Source: an uncultured Pseudomonadales bacterium (GTDB lineage Bacteria > Pseudomonadota > Gammaproteobacteria > Pseudomonadales > Cellvibrionaceae). Taken from it: a stretch of 64,000 nt of DNA. Location of the stretch: assembly GCA_947494095.1 (NCBI GenBank), contig CANLTI010000008.1:1-64000 (forward strand), in the 5' to 3' direction. A model generated the notes under the pieces. That model saw only the letters and a list, made by a program, of their open reading frames with translations. It did no database searches and was not told where the DNA came from. This document shows, piece by piece, positions 54,404 to 63,862 of the stretch (positions are counted from its first letter, which is position 1; every line of letters starts with the position of its first letter). A program made the position numbers and the translations under genes.

Positions 54404-55306
54404 ATGAAATTTATTGATGTGTTAGAGGCTAAATCCGTTTACCAAAAAGGTGAAAATGTTACGCAATATCTTCGAGAAAAATTTAAAACGAATGATAACT
54501 CATCAGAAATCATCGAAATCGCATACGACTTGCAAGCGGGTAGTTATATTAGTAATGTCAATGCTAATCGCGAAAAATCTGAAAATTATGCGAGAGAGTT
54601 AAGTGAAATATTAATGCCGCACCTTGATAAAGATGATTCCCTTTTGGATGTTGGCGCTGGAGAAATCACAACCCTAAGTTTAGTTTTGAATAATATTGAT
54701 ATCGACTTATCAAATGTTCTTGCGTTAGATATTAGCTGGTCTAGGTTGTCAAAAGGCATTAAGTTTCATAGTGATAATAGAAATACAGAAGTTTTAGTCA
54801 ACCCATTCGTCGCGGATATTAAAGAAATTCCATTGCACGCGAAGAGTGTAGATGTAGTAACGTCTAGCCATGCGCTGGAACCTAACGGAAAGAGTATAGG
54901 GACGCTCCTCGCTGAATTATTTCGGGTTGCCAAGAAAAAGCTCGTGCTATTCGAGCCATCCTACGAGTTGAATTCAGACGAGGGTAAAGCTCGAATGGAT
55001 AAGCTTGGGTACATTAAAGATATTGAAGGAGAAGTGATAAAGCTTGGCGGAAAAGTGTTAGATGTAATTGCTATTGCCAATGTTTCTAACTTGCTTAATC
55101 CAACAGCTTGTTATGTGATTGAACCGCCTAAACACACAAAAAAGTGTCTTGAGGCCCCTACATTTTGCGTTCCAGGCACTGATTTTAAACTAGAAGTTGA
55201 TGGACAATTTTTATTTTCAAAAAATACTGGATTAGCTTTTCCAATATTAGAGGGCATTCCAGTACTTAAAACTAACGCTGCAATACTCGCTACATCGAAG
55301 TGCTAG
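54404..55306 (+). CDS. SAM-dependent methyltransferase with Trm112-like C-terminus
   Basis: A 300-residue protein. The SAM motif is LLDVGAGEITTLSLVL near residue 81, followed by VLALDISWSRLSKG and DVVTSSHALEPNG. The last 50 residues (FLFSKNTGLAFPILEGIPVL) resemble a Trm112/zinc-ribbon-like strand pair seen at the end of several methyltransferases, though CxxC pairs are missing. It is AT-rich and stands 280 bp after pseI, so it may modify the sugar or its carrier. Function is inference. Confidence 0.75.
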   Translation: MKFIDVLEAKSVYQKGENVTQYLREKFKTNDNSSEIIEIAYDLQAGSYISNVNANREKSENYARELSEILMPHLDKDDSLLDVGAGEITTLSLVLNNIDIDLSNVLALDISWSRLSKGIKFHSDNRNTEVLVNPFVADIKEIPLHAKSVDVVTSSHALEPNGKSIGTLLAELFRVAKKKLVLFEPSYELNSDEGKARMDKLGYIKDIEGEVIKLGGKVLDVIAIANVSNLLNPTACYVIEPPKHTKKCLEAPTFCVPGTDFKLEVDGQFLFSKNTGLAFPILEGIPVLKTNAAILATSKC

Positions 55307-55429
55307 GAGTGTTTTTCAGTGAGTGAATGGTTTTAGTTGACCAGAACAAAATGGCCAGATAATAATCTATCTAATCCCCTATTAGATGAAGTTTGCTAGT
55401 TTGGCTACACAGTTACAGATCAAGGCTAA

Positions 55430-57019
55430 TTAAAAGCCTTGGTCATGTTTGAAGCGTAGCGATGCCTCTTTAAGTTGCTCAGCGCTTCCATGCACTTTTT
55501 TGCTGTGTATCATTGAGGTATCCATCCCGGCTTTAATAGACTGCGCGAGTGTATCAAGCTGAACCACTTGTGAGCCAATACTATCGCCAAGTTCATGGCT
55601 TTGAGTCGTTGCTATGGCGATTTTCTCGCTGTCACCACGGACATCCATAATAACATCCATAATGCTTTTTAAGCGCGCTTCGGTTTGTTGTGAGGCCTCG
55701 GCACAGTCGGCTGCTTGAATGCGATTGGCGAGCATTGACTCTACAACACAATGCACACTGTTAACGACTTCGCTAATGGTGCCGTCTATTTGCAGTGTGG
55801 CTGCTTGTGTTTTTTGCGATAGCCCGCGCACTTCGTCTGCGACTACGGCAAAGCCTCTGCCTGCCTCTCCGGCTCGCGCGGCTTCAATGGCTGCATTGAG
55901 TGCAAGCAAATTGGTTTGATCGGCAATTTCTTTGATGGTGCCAGTGAGTCCGGCAATGCTCTCGGTTTGTTGCTCTAGTTGAGTAATCGTTTGAGCGGCG
56001 CTAGCGACATTAGAGGCTAATTTTTTAATTTTACTGACGGTTTCATCAAGCTGTTGGCGGCCGCTCATGGCATCTTTAGATACATCGGCGGTTTTGTGTG
56101 CGGCTTTATCGGTGAGTGTATTGACGTTGCTCAATAGTTGTTGAAGATCGTGCACTGAGCCTTTTATTTGTTGTGTATTTTGAAGTTGAAAGCCAGCACT
56201 TTTGTTGGCTGCAAAAAGCTGTGTGTTGAGCTCGTCGACCGCTGCTGCCACTGAGCGTGATGCACCTGCCGAGGTTCCTACGACAGCGCGAATACGCTCG
56301 AGCATGGTATTAAATGCTTTAGCCGTATGGCCGATTTCATCGCGTGCAAAAACTGGCGCTTGCAGCCGTAAATCGGACTCATCAATAACTCGGCGAGAAA
56401 AGGTTGCCAGTAAATTGATGGGTTTAATAATACCCTGGGAGACATAAATAGCGACAGCAATAGAGACCGCTAGCACCAAGACAAGAAATAAACCTGCGCC
56501 ACCAATAATACGGCTAACTGCTGTGTAAACACGCTGAGTGTCTTGTTGGGCTTCTTGGTGGCTTGTGCTGACTTGTGCATTAAGTTGTTGGTGAAGCGCT
56601 TCGCGGCTTTTGGATACTCGGGTTAAGACAGCGCGCGCGGCATCCCAATTGTTTTGGTTGACGGATTGCTCGAGAGCCTTAGCTTCGGTACCGAGTTTGT
56701 CGAATAAGCGGGTCAATTGGGCTTTTTGATTAAGAGGAGCGGCTAGAAGCTGGCTTTGGGTTAAAGCTTGTGCAAAGCGCTTTGAGAGTGTTGAGGCATC
56801 AATACTGGTTGCATAAAAGGCATACAGCGTAGACTCCATTTGCCCCGCTAGTGCGAGCAAGGCGCCGGCGGCACGCTGCTGAGGTAATACTTGCTCGTTC
56901 AAATGAGAGACATCTTGTTTTATTTTGCCGCCAAATATCATCATCGCTGTAATTAATGTTAGCGATAGTAGGAGCAAGGCGGCATAACCCAGTAATATTT
57001 TAGTGCGGATGGTTAGCAT
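55430..57019 (-). CDS. Methyl-accepting chemotaxis protein
   Basis: An inner-membrane chemoreceptor of 529 residues. TM1 lies at about residues 8-28, a periplasmic four-helix-type sensor of about 135 residues follows, and TM2 is at about 170-192. A HAMP domain comes next ([19 protein letters not shown]), then the signalling domain with the hairpin tip [41 protein letters not shown]. No C-terminal CheR-binding pentapeptide. The ligand cannot be predicted. It stands alone, divergent from degQ. Confidence 0.93.
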   Translation of the reverse strand: MLTIRTKILLGYAALLLLSLTLITAMMIFGGKIKQDVSHLNEQVLPQQRAAGALLALAGQMESTLYAFYATSIDASTLSKRFAQALTQSQLLAAPLNQKAQLTRLFDKLGTEAKALEQSVNQNNWDAARAVLTRVSKSREALHQQLNAQVSTSHQEAQQDTQRVYTAVSRIIGGAGLFLVLVLAVSIAVAIYVSQGIIKPINLLATFSRRVIDESDLRLQAPVFARDEIGHTAKAFNTMLERIRAVVGTSAGASRSVAAAVDELNTQLFAANKSAGFQLQNTQQIKGSVHDLQQLLSNVNTLTDKAAHKTADVSKDAMSGRQQLDETVSKIKKLASNVASAAQTITQLEQQTESIAGLTGTIKEIADQTNLLALNAAIEAARAGEAGRGFAVVADEVRGLSQKTQAATLQIDGTISEVVNSVHCVVESMLANRIQAADCAEASQQTEARLKSIMDVIMDVRGDSEKIAIATTQSHELGDSIGSQVVQLDTLAQSIKAGMDTSMIHSKKVHGSAEQLKEASLRFKHDQGF

Positions 57020-57276
57020 AGTAGCAGGCTGTGTTGATGAAAATTAACCAAATAATCGGCAGTTATAGATGGAGTTTAGTTGGCAATATGACTTTTGCAC
57101 TGCGCTGGCACGTGCATGTGCGCAGGTGAGCTTTGTTTTTATGGCGTTAAGCTTTAATACAAAAGAGATATTTTTTGACCCTGATTGTGTGAACTTTTGT
57201 AAAGTGGCTGAGTCTTTAATTTTCACCGAACGCCCACATTTTAGGGCTTTAACTGGATGATGGAGAGCCGTAATTT

Positions 57277-58620
57277 ATGAAGTACTTTATTGCCTTATTG
57301 TTAACCTTGAGTGCTGGCTTGAGTGTGTACGCTTCGCCAGCATTAGCGCTTTGGCCTGCGGCAGATGGCGACGGCAAAGCCTTGCCGACTTTGGCGCCTA
57401 TGCTAGAAAAAATAAACCCCGCTGTGGTCAATATTGCGACTTACAGCTCGGGTAACAATGAAAACCCTCTATTGCGAGACCCTGCTTTTAGGCGCTTTTT
57501 TAATATTCCAGAGCAGCCCGAGCGACGAGAGCGCAGCGCAGGCTCTGGTGTTATTATCGATGCCAGTGAAGGTACGGTTGTGACTAATTATCATGTCATT
57601 AAAGGGGCCGATGAAATACAGGTATCACTGACCGACGGGCGTACTTTTAAAGCGGAGCTCGTGGGTTCAGATCCAGAGGTTGATATTGCCGTATTAAAAA
57701 TTAGTAGTGATGATTTAACCGAAGTTAAACGGGCTGATTCAGAAGTGTTGCGCGTAGGTGACTTTGTAGTTGCCATTGGCAACCCTTTTGGTCTAGGTCA
57801 AACAGTGACAACAGGTATTGTGAGTGCACTAGGGCGTACAGGCTTAGGTATAGAGGGGTATGAGGATTTTATTCAAACAGATGCTTCTATTAACCCCGGG
57901 AACTCTGGTGGCGCATTGGTTAATTTACGTGGTGAGCTTGTGGGTATTAATACGGCCATTATAGCGCCAGGTGGCGGTAATGTGGGCATCGGCTTTGCTA
58001 TTCCTATGAATATGGCCAACGTGAGTATTGAGCAAATTTTGCATCATGGTGAAGTTAAGAGAGGTCAAATAGGCGTTGGCATACAAGATGTTACGCCAGA
58101 GCTACAAAAAGCCTTTGACTTAACCAATGGGCAACAAGGGGTGTTAATTACGAATGTCAGTGATGACTCAGAAGCGGATAAAGCCGGTTTGTTGCCTGGT
58201 GATGTTGTGATTGCGGTTGGTGGTAAAGAAACAACCAGCGCAAGCCAGCTGCGTAATCAAATTGGTATTCGCCGTATCGGCGATAAAGTTAAAATCACTT
58301 TAATACGCGAGGGTAAAAAACAAACGGTGAAGGTGAGGGTAGGCGACCCATTGGCAGGTGCTAACGGACAATTCCATCCATTATTAGAAGGCGCTAGCTT
58401 TGAGCAAGATAAAGAAGGTTACGGCATACTCATTAAACAATTAACCCGCGACAGTAAAGTGGCACGCGCAGGGTTGCGACCAGGCGATGTGATTATTGGG
58501 ACCAATCGTATGCGCACCCATAATATTCAAGACTTTAAAGATGCTTTACAGCGTAGTCAAAAACAAGTACTACTACATGTACAGCGCGGTATGGGCACGT
58601 TTTATATTGTTATTCAATAA
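57277..58620 (+). CDS. degQ: Periplasmic serine protease DegQ/DegP type
   Basis: A Do-family protease and chaperone for misfolded envelope proteins. 447 residues (E. coli DegQ 455), with a signal peptide cleaved near ALA-LWPA. The catalytic triad is His106 (TNYHVI), Asp136 (EVDIAVLK) and Ser210 (NPGNSGGALV). Two PDZ domains follow (DDSEADKAGLLPGDVVIAVGG; DSKVARAGLRPGDVI). Two PDZ domains and the short linker favour DegQ/DegP over DegS. Envelope stress regulation would link it to rseP, 33 kb away. Confidence 0.92.
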   Translation: MKYFIALLLTLSAGLSVYASPALALWPAADGDGKALPTLAPMLEKINPAVVNIATYSSGNNENPLLRDPAFRRFFNIPEQPERRERSAGSGVIIDASEGTVVTNYHVIKGADEIQVSLTDGRTFKAELVGSDPEVDIAVLKISSDDLTEVKRADSEVLRVGDFVVAIGNPFGLGQTVTTGIVSALGRTGLGIEGYEDFIQTDASINPGNSGGALVNLRGELVGINTAIIAPGGGNVGIGFAIPMNMANVSIEQILHHGEVKRGQIGVGIQDVTPELQKAFDLTNGQQGVLITNVSDDSEADKAGLLPGDVVIAVGGKETTSASQLRNQIGIRRIGDKVKITLIREGKKQTVKVRVGDPLAGANGQFHPLLEGASFEQDKEGYGILIKQLTRDSKVARAGLRPGDVIIGTNRMRTHNIQDFKDALQRSQKQVLLHVQRGMGTFYIVIQ

Positions 58621-58674
58621 TGGGTATCGCTTTTATTGAGCGCACTACGACTGTGTATTGATAAAAGCTACCGA

Positions 58675-58705
58675 TACAAGCCACAGGTAAAATCTGTGGC
58701 TTGTA
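58675..58705. terminator. 12-pair hairpin between converging genes
   Basis: TACAAGCCACAG (58675-58686) / CTGTGGCTTGTA (58694-58705), loop GTAAAAT. No T-run follows, so it may act weakly as a terminator for degQ. Confidence 0.55.
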
Positions 58706-58804
58706 CGATCAATCGCTCGCAAGCGCTGTAGCTATTCATTCACATTACAGTGTAATGTTATGCCTAGCGAAGGCTGTCATTAGAGTGTTAGGTCATTAGT
58801 TGTT

Positions 58805-61800
58805 TTATTTGGCGGCTGTTAATGGCGCAGCATTTGAATGTTTACTTTTGTATTGCAAAAAATGCTCATTAACAGACTGGTAGCAAGGCATTAATAAAGG
58901 TGCAATAGCGTCCATTCTGTCTGTATCATCTGCTTCGCAGGCCGCTTCTAAGTCGGTGCATATTTGCGCCATAAGGCGTGCACTTAAATTGCCTGCTACA
59001 CCTTTAATTTCATGCGCAAGCAAGCTTACTTGCTGTGTATCTCTTTGTGTTATGGCCATTTCTAATTTTGCTAGCCGCTCAGGGATATTCTGTATAAACC
59101 TATCCATTAGGTTCATTATGCGATCGGTGCGGCCTCTTAAACGTGTGTTGCACTCTTGCTCACACCATATTGGGGTGAGTGCTTCTGGTGTATCGGTTTC
59201 TTTTTTGGTGCGTAGAGGCGGTAATAGCTTGTATTTTTGGCTCATGGATGTTGCTTTTTCGGCGTTGTCGATGGGGCGGAACCACAGTAATAATTTTTCA
59301 GTTAGTTGCTCGGGGTTAATCGGTTTAGGAATATAGTCGTTCATGCCTTGCGCTAAGCAGCTTTCTTTGGAACCCGACATCGCATTAGCGGTCATGGCGA
59401 GTATGGGGATTTCAATGCAGTGATTGCCCGCGCCACCATTGCGAATAATGTGTGTTGTTTCAAAGCCATCCATATCGGGCATTTGGCAGTCCATTAATAC
59501 CAGCTTAATCATGCGATTAGTGGTGAGCTCATCGAGCGCTCGTTGTCCGTTATCGGCTAAAGTTACAGCTAAACCTAAATCTTCTAAAATACCTTTGCCG
59601 ACCTCTAAATTTATCTCGTTATCGTCAACCAGTAATATGTGGTAGCCAGCAAAGCGTGTTTTTATTTCATCTTCATAACTGGATATATTAGGCTCGGTGC
59701 GGACCTCGCTGGCACGGGTGATGCCGAGGGCAATTAATGCATTGTTGATGGCACAGCATACATCACGCGGAGTAAAAGGTTTGCCGAGTTTAATGTCGCC
59801 CTCTTGGGCGGGTATATTTGAGCTGAGATTTTCACAAAGTCTAATAAAGACGAGTTTTTTATTGCCATTATTGTGATGATTTTTGTCGGCTTGATCGGTA
59901 GCGTTTGCCGTTGTAATATTTGGTATGCTTTGGTCATAGAAAACAAGGGTTGATTGGTCTGTTTTAAAAAGTAATTGTAGCGCTTGCTGGTCCTGGGCGT
60001 TGATGCAAAAATACTCTAGGTTGAGTACTTTTAGCGTGGCTTGTAACGCGTCGGTATGGATCGTTTCATGGTCTTGTACAATCACACATTTTATCTTTTT
60101 GTATTCTGGTTGTTCAAGTGACAAAGGCTGTACAGAAGTGTCAGCGCTTAAGCACAAAGAAAAGGTAAAAGTCGAGCCAACATCTTTTGTGCTGCTAACT
60201 ACAATATCTCCACCCATCATGTTCGATAAATTTTTAGAAATCGCAAGCCCAAGCCCAGTGCCGCCAAAAAAGCGAGCCGTCGAGTCGTCTTCTTGTGAAA
60301 AAGAGTGAAATAATTTAGGTAAGTTATCGGCTTCAATACCCACGCCGGTATCAATCACCGAGCACTCAAAATCAATGGTGTCATTATCATTGAGTTGAGT
60401 GTTAGCCTTTACAATAATATGCCCCTTGCGGGTAAATTTAATGGCATTGCCTACAAGGTTAATCAGTATTTGCCGAATACGATGGCTATCACCTTCGCAC
60501 TGATTATGAGCAATGCCTGCAAGGTCGACAATAAAATCGATATTTTTATCTTTTGCGGCAACGGCTAATGAACTACAAGTTTCACCGAGTAACCGATACA
60601 GGTCAAGCGGGTGTGATTCGACTACAAGTTTGCCGGCTTCTATTTTAGATAAGTCTAAAATGTCGTTTACCAGATTAGTTAAGGCGGTGGCGCTTCTATT
60701 GGCCATTTCTAAATATTGGTTTTGAGAGTCGCTGAGCGACTCGCGCCCAATAAGATGCAACATGCCAATGACGCCGTTCATGGGTGTGCGAATTTCGTGG
60801 CTCACATTAGCAATAAAATTACTTTTTAATTGGCTGAGGGCTAAGGCTTTGTCTTTTGCCTTCTCGAGCTCTAATGTGCGGCGTGCCACCTCGGCCTCTA
60901 GGAATGTATTCATTTCTAGTATTTGCTGCTCGGTGATTTTTTGCTCTGTCACATCACGCAGTATTGCTGCAACACCTTCGACCGAGCCGTTATCACTCAT
61001 AATAATGGGTGATAGCGTGACAGATACCGTTAATGAGCTACGCAAACTATTGTGCAATGGTGCATCAAAGGCCGGTACAGGTTGCCCACGATAAATTTTG
61101 ACGAGCGACTCTGTAGAAAATAACGCCGACTCATCATTTAACAAAAGTGTGAATATGTTTTGTCCTTTGGCGGTGTTTTCGGAGTAGCCAAAGATATTTT
61201 CAGCTGCACGGTTCCAGCTGTGAATACGGCCTTGCGCATTCATGCTAATAACAGCATCGCTCGAGTCATTAATGATTGCTCGATATTCTGCCTGCTCTTT
61301 TAAATGAATAAAGTTTTTATGTACTTGTCGTCGGTAGTAAATTAGTAGTGTAAAAAATGCTAAAAAAACCCCAATAATTAAGGCTGTTGTTGATAGTCTT
61401 CGCTCGTATAATTTTTGCGCAAAGGTTGATTGTGTTATACCTGCAACCAGTGTAATGGTGTTGGTGCCAACATACTCCGATAGCTCTAGCGTACGGTCGT
61501 GATAAAGGAGTGTATCGTTACTGGGCATGCGTACGCTTTTGAAGCGAGGGTAGGGCGATGGTACGGGTGTCATTTGATGGGGCCAGGAATCTTCTTGAGA
61601 AAATTCAAAGCCAAAGTCTTTATCGGGTTGAGAGTGTAAAATAAAGCCGTTTTTTGGGTTGAGTAAAAAAAACTCATAATTTGGCAGTAGAGTATTACGT
61701 AAATCTAAGAGCAATGCTCCTACACTAATATTAATAATCAAAAAACCCATAGGTTTATTGTTTTCATCAAAAACAGCGCGAGCAACGCGGTAGGTGGGCT

Positions 61801-62374
61801 TGTAGGGGTGTTGTATTTTGTTCCATTCACGGTTTAGATTGATGGGTGAAATATAATTTTCACCAGGGTTTAGCTTTAAGGCATAGGCAAAGTAATCTCG
61901 GTTCGCTTTACCTTGCATTTTTTGTCGGCTAACAATGCGGACATTACCTTGTACTTGCTCAACGCGAATGAGCTCAGAGCCCTTTTCATCAAAGGCAATA
62001 AAGCGCACTTGGTCAATTTGTTGGTTGTTTTCGAGGTAAGATTTTAAAACGGTCTCTAGGCGTGTGTACCAAGATTCTATCGGTGTGTTGTCTAGAGGGT
62101 CGACGCCATTATTGTTCATCGCACGAGCTATACCGGCAATAGGCGGTGTCGCATAAAAAAAGTTTATAGCATGGTAAGAGCTGGCGATATTTTCTTTGAT
62201 TTTCTCAGAAGAGTGCTCAATGATTTGCTCTATGCTTGTTTCGGCAGTACTTAAAATAGTTTTTTTGGCGTTATAATCGATATAAAAAACCAATAAGCCG
62301 CAGAGTAAAAGTGCACCACTGTAAACGGCAAAAGAGATACCATATTGGGGCATTAATTTTTTGCGGTTGCTCAT
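58805..62374 (-). CDS. Hybrid sensor histidine kinase with PAS, receiver and HPt domains
   Basis: A 1189-residue multi-domain sensor. TM1 about residues 15-33, a long periplasmic sensor of about 290 residues (dCache-like layout), and TM2 about 328-350. A PAS domain is at about 365-480 (NDSSDAVISMNAQGRIHSWNRAAENIFGY). The HisKA box FIANVSHEIRTPMNG has the His near 524; the ATPase has INLVGNAIKFTRKG, DTGVGIE and GGTGLGLAIS. A diverged receiver-like region (about 755-875) precedes a full receiver with the Asp near 960 (VLMDCQMPDMDGF) and a final HPt with the His near 1121 (LAHEIKGVAGNLS). Signal and partner regulator are unknown. Confidence 0.93.
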   Translation of the reverse strand: MSNRKKLMPQYGISFAVYSGALLLCGLLVFYIDYNAKKTILSTAETSIEQIIEHSSEKIKENIASSYHAINFFYATPPIAGIARAMNNNGVDPLDNTPIESWYTRLETVLKSYLENNQQIDQVRFIAFDEKGSELIRVEQVQGNVRIVSRQKMQGKANRDYFAYALKLNPGENYISPINLNREWNKIQHPYKPTYRVARAVFDENNKPMGFLIINISVGALLLDLRNTLLPNYEFFLLNPKNGFILHSQPDKDFGFEFSQEDSWPHQMTPVPSPYPRFKSVRMPSNDTLLYHDRTLELSEYVGTNTITLVAGITQSTFAQKLYERRLSTTALIIGVFLAFFTLLIYYRRQVHKNFIHLKEQAEYRAIINDSSDAVISMNAQGRIHSWNRAAENIFGYSENTAKGQNIFTLLLNDESALFSTESLVKIYRGQPVPAFDAPLHNSLRSSLTVSVTLSPIIMSDNGSVEGVAAILRDVTEQKITEQQILEMNTFLEAEVARRTLELEKAKDKALALSQLKSNFIANVSHEIRTPMNGVIGMLHLIGRESLSDSQNQYLEMANRSATALTNLVNDILDLSKIEAGKLVVESHPLDLYRLLGETCSSLAVAAKDKNIDFIVDLAGIAHNQCEGDSHRIRQILINLVGNAIKFTRKGHIIVKANTQLNDNDTIDFECSVIDTGVGIEADNLPKLFHSFSQEDDSTARFFGGTGLGLAISKNLSNMMGGDIVVSSTKDVGSTFTFSLCLSADTSVQPLSLEQPEYKKIKCVIVQDHETIHTDALQATLKVLNLEYFCINAQDQQALQLLFKTDQSTLVFYDQSIPNITTANATDQADKNHHNNGNKKLVFIRLCENLSSNIPAQEGDIKLGKPFTPRDVCCAINNALIALGITRASEVRTEPNISSYEDEIKTRFAGYHILLVDDNEINLEVGKGILEDLGLAVTLADNGQRALDELTTNRMIKLVLMDCQMPDMDGFETTHIIRNGGAGNHCIEIPILAMTANAMSGSKESCLAQGMNDYIPKPINPEQLTEKLLLWFRPIDNAEKATSMSQKYKLLPPLRTKKETDTPEALTPIWCEQECNTRLRGRTDRIMNLMDRFIQNIPERLAKLEMAITQRDTQQVSLLAHEIKGVAGNLSARLMAQICTDLEAACEADDTDRMDAIAPLLMPCYQSVNEHFLQYKSKHSNAAPLTAAK

Positions 62375-62451
62375 GTTATTGCCTCAGCAATGTCTGAATA
62401 TTCTATAATTTTTTAAAAATGCTGTATTTGTTCGTTTAAAGGGTTGCACTT

Positions 62452-62600
62452 AGCGGTGAAAAAAATACATTATTCAATATACTTGTGCTTTGCTACATTG
62501 CTCAAAGCGTTACATGCCGCAGCATGCGCCCCTTTGGCGCCTTGCCGAAAAGTAGAACCCTACCTATGCCTAATTGGTAAACGATTATTGCCTCGCGCCC
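62452..62600 (+). mobile_element. Family 2 MITE-like element, copy C (149 bp, diverged)
   Basis: Aligns with copies A, B and D over AAAAAATACATTATTCAAT, the GCTCAAAGCGTTACATGCC stretch, and TTATTGCCTCGC at the right end. The left end is mutated and no matching 3-bp flank is seen, so it is an older copy. Confidence 0.8.
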
Positions 62601-62882
62601 TAGGCTCTAGCGTCCTTTAATTTAGCATGCCTTAACTTAGCCTAGTTGAAATAGAGAGTTTTATCTTGTTGATGCTAAAATGTTTTACTTGTGATTGGGT
62701 GGTAGTGCTAAATTTTATAACGGTAAAGCTTTTGCGTTGCTTTTAGTATTAGCGCGGTGTGCGTTAAGCGGTGGTGATATGTGTGAGGGTACTTGAGTGA
62801 TAGCTAGGAGCTATTTTGGTGAGTGTCACGGTGTTGGCTATGTGGCTGGCATATACTAAAGATAAGCCTACCCTTTATGCTT

Positions 62883-62930
62883 AGGGGTAGGCGTAGGGGT
62901 AGGGGTAGGGGTAGGCGTAAGGGCAGGGGC
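62883..62930. repeat. 6-bp minisatellite AGGGGT/AGGCGT
   Basis: Eight tandem 6-bp units of the form AGGGGT, AGGCGT, AAGGGC or AGGGGC. The G-runs could form a four-stranded structure. The unit nearest 62869 pairs with GCCTACCC to make a hairpin that might terminate nth (which ends at 62954 on the minus strand). The rest of 62601-62953 has no gene. Confidence 0.85.
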
Positions 62931-62953
62931 TCAGGATCTTAAGGGCTTAGTAA

Positions 62954-63634
62954 TCAGGGCTTTTTAACTATTTTTGCCCGCTTGCGGTTGGGGTAGCAGG
63001 CTTTACATAAAGGGCAAACAGTACCGTCACATCCGCGGGCGGTGCAAAATTCGCGGCCATAAAAAATAATTTGTAAATGCAGTTTGTTCCATTGCTCTTT
63101 TGGGTAAAGGCGCTTTAAGTCTTTTTCGGTTTGTACGACATTTTTGCCGTTGGTTAAGCCCCAGCGTTGCGCTAAGCGGTGGATGTGAGTATCGACAGGA
63201 AAGGCCGGCACACCAAAAGCTTGCGCCATTACGACACCGGCAGTTTTATGACCCACACCGGGCAACTTTTCGAGTGCGTCAAAATTTTGTGGTACTTGGC
63301 CGTTATATTGTTCGACCAGCATCTGTGAGAGTACGCTAATGGCCTTTGATTTACGGGGTGACAAGCCGCAGGGCCGAATGACCGCTTGAATATCTTCAAC
63401 AGGAACATATTGCATATCAAAGGGGTTATCAGCCAATTGCCACAGCAGTGGGGTGATTTTGTTTACTCGTTCATCGGTGCATTGGGCCGATAATAAAACG
63501 GCCACCAATAACGTGTAAGGATCTTTGTGAGTTAAAGGCGTCGGTGTTTCGGGGTAGTGTTTGTTGAGCGTTGTAAAGACTAAATCGACGCGCTCGGCCT
63601 TGGTTAAATTTGGGGTGAGTGTTTGTGTCGTCAT
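62954..63634 (-). CDS. nth: Endonuclease III
   Basis: A DNA glycosylase/lyase that removes oxidised pyrimidines. 226 residues from ATG 63634. The helix-hairpin-helix LPGVGHKTAGVV has the catalytic Lys130; FPVDTHIHRL has Asp148. The C-terminal iron-sulfur cysteines appear as FCTARGCDGTVCPLCKACYP, with spacing C-x4-C-x4-C-x2-C-x2-C, different from the usual C-x6-C-x2-C-x5-C. A longer start at 63646 adds four residues. Confidence 0.93.
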   Translation of the reverse strand: MTTQTLTPNLTKAERVDLVFTTLNKHYPETPTPLTHKDPYTLLVAVLLSAQCTDERVNKITPLLWQLADNPFDMQYVPVEDIQAVIRPCGLSPRKSKAISVLSQMLVEQYNGQVPQNFDALEKLPGVGHKTAGVVMAQAFGVPAFPVDTHIHRLAQRWGLTNGKNVVQTEKDLKRLYPKEQWNKLHLQIIFYGREFCTARGCDGTVCPLCKACYPNRKRAKIVKKP

Positions 63635-63704
63635 AATCGGTATCAATCATTGCAGGTCTAGGGTTATTACTTATAGTGACAAAGCCAAAGACTTAGCTGG
63701 GTTA

Positions 63705-63862
63705 GGGGCGAGGAAGAAATACTTTATCCAATAATACTTGTTCTCTGTCTCCTCTGCTGCGTTGCCCGAAGAGTTACAGGCCCCGGCATGCGCCTCTTCG
63801 AGCGCCTTGCTAAGAAAACAGGGCCCTGCGCCTAATTGGACAAACTCTTATTGCCTCGCCCC
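63705..63862 (+). mobile_element. Family 2 MITE-like element, copy D (158 bp)
   Basis: Ends GGGGCGAGGAAGAAATACTT and TTATTGCCTCGCCCC, flanked by TTA on both sides (63702-63704 and 63863-63865). Same length as copy A, same orientation. It lies upstream of nth. Beyond it, 63866-64000 has no recognised feature. Confidence 0.9.

Noticed and set aside
57069-57260. Plus-strand frame of 63 codons between the chemoreceptor and degQ genes
   Set aside because: No recognisable domain and no clear ribosome-binding site; probably promoter-region DNA.
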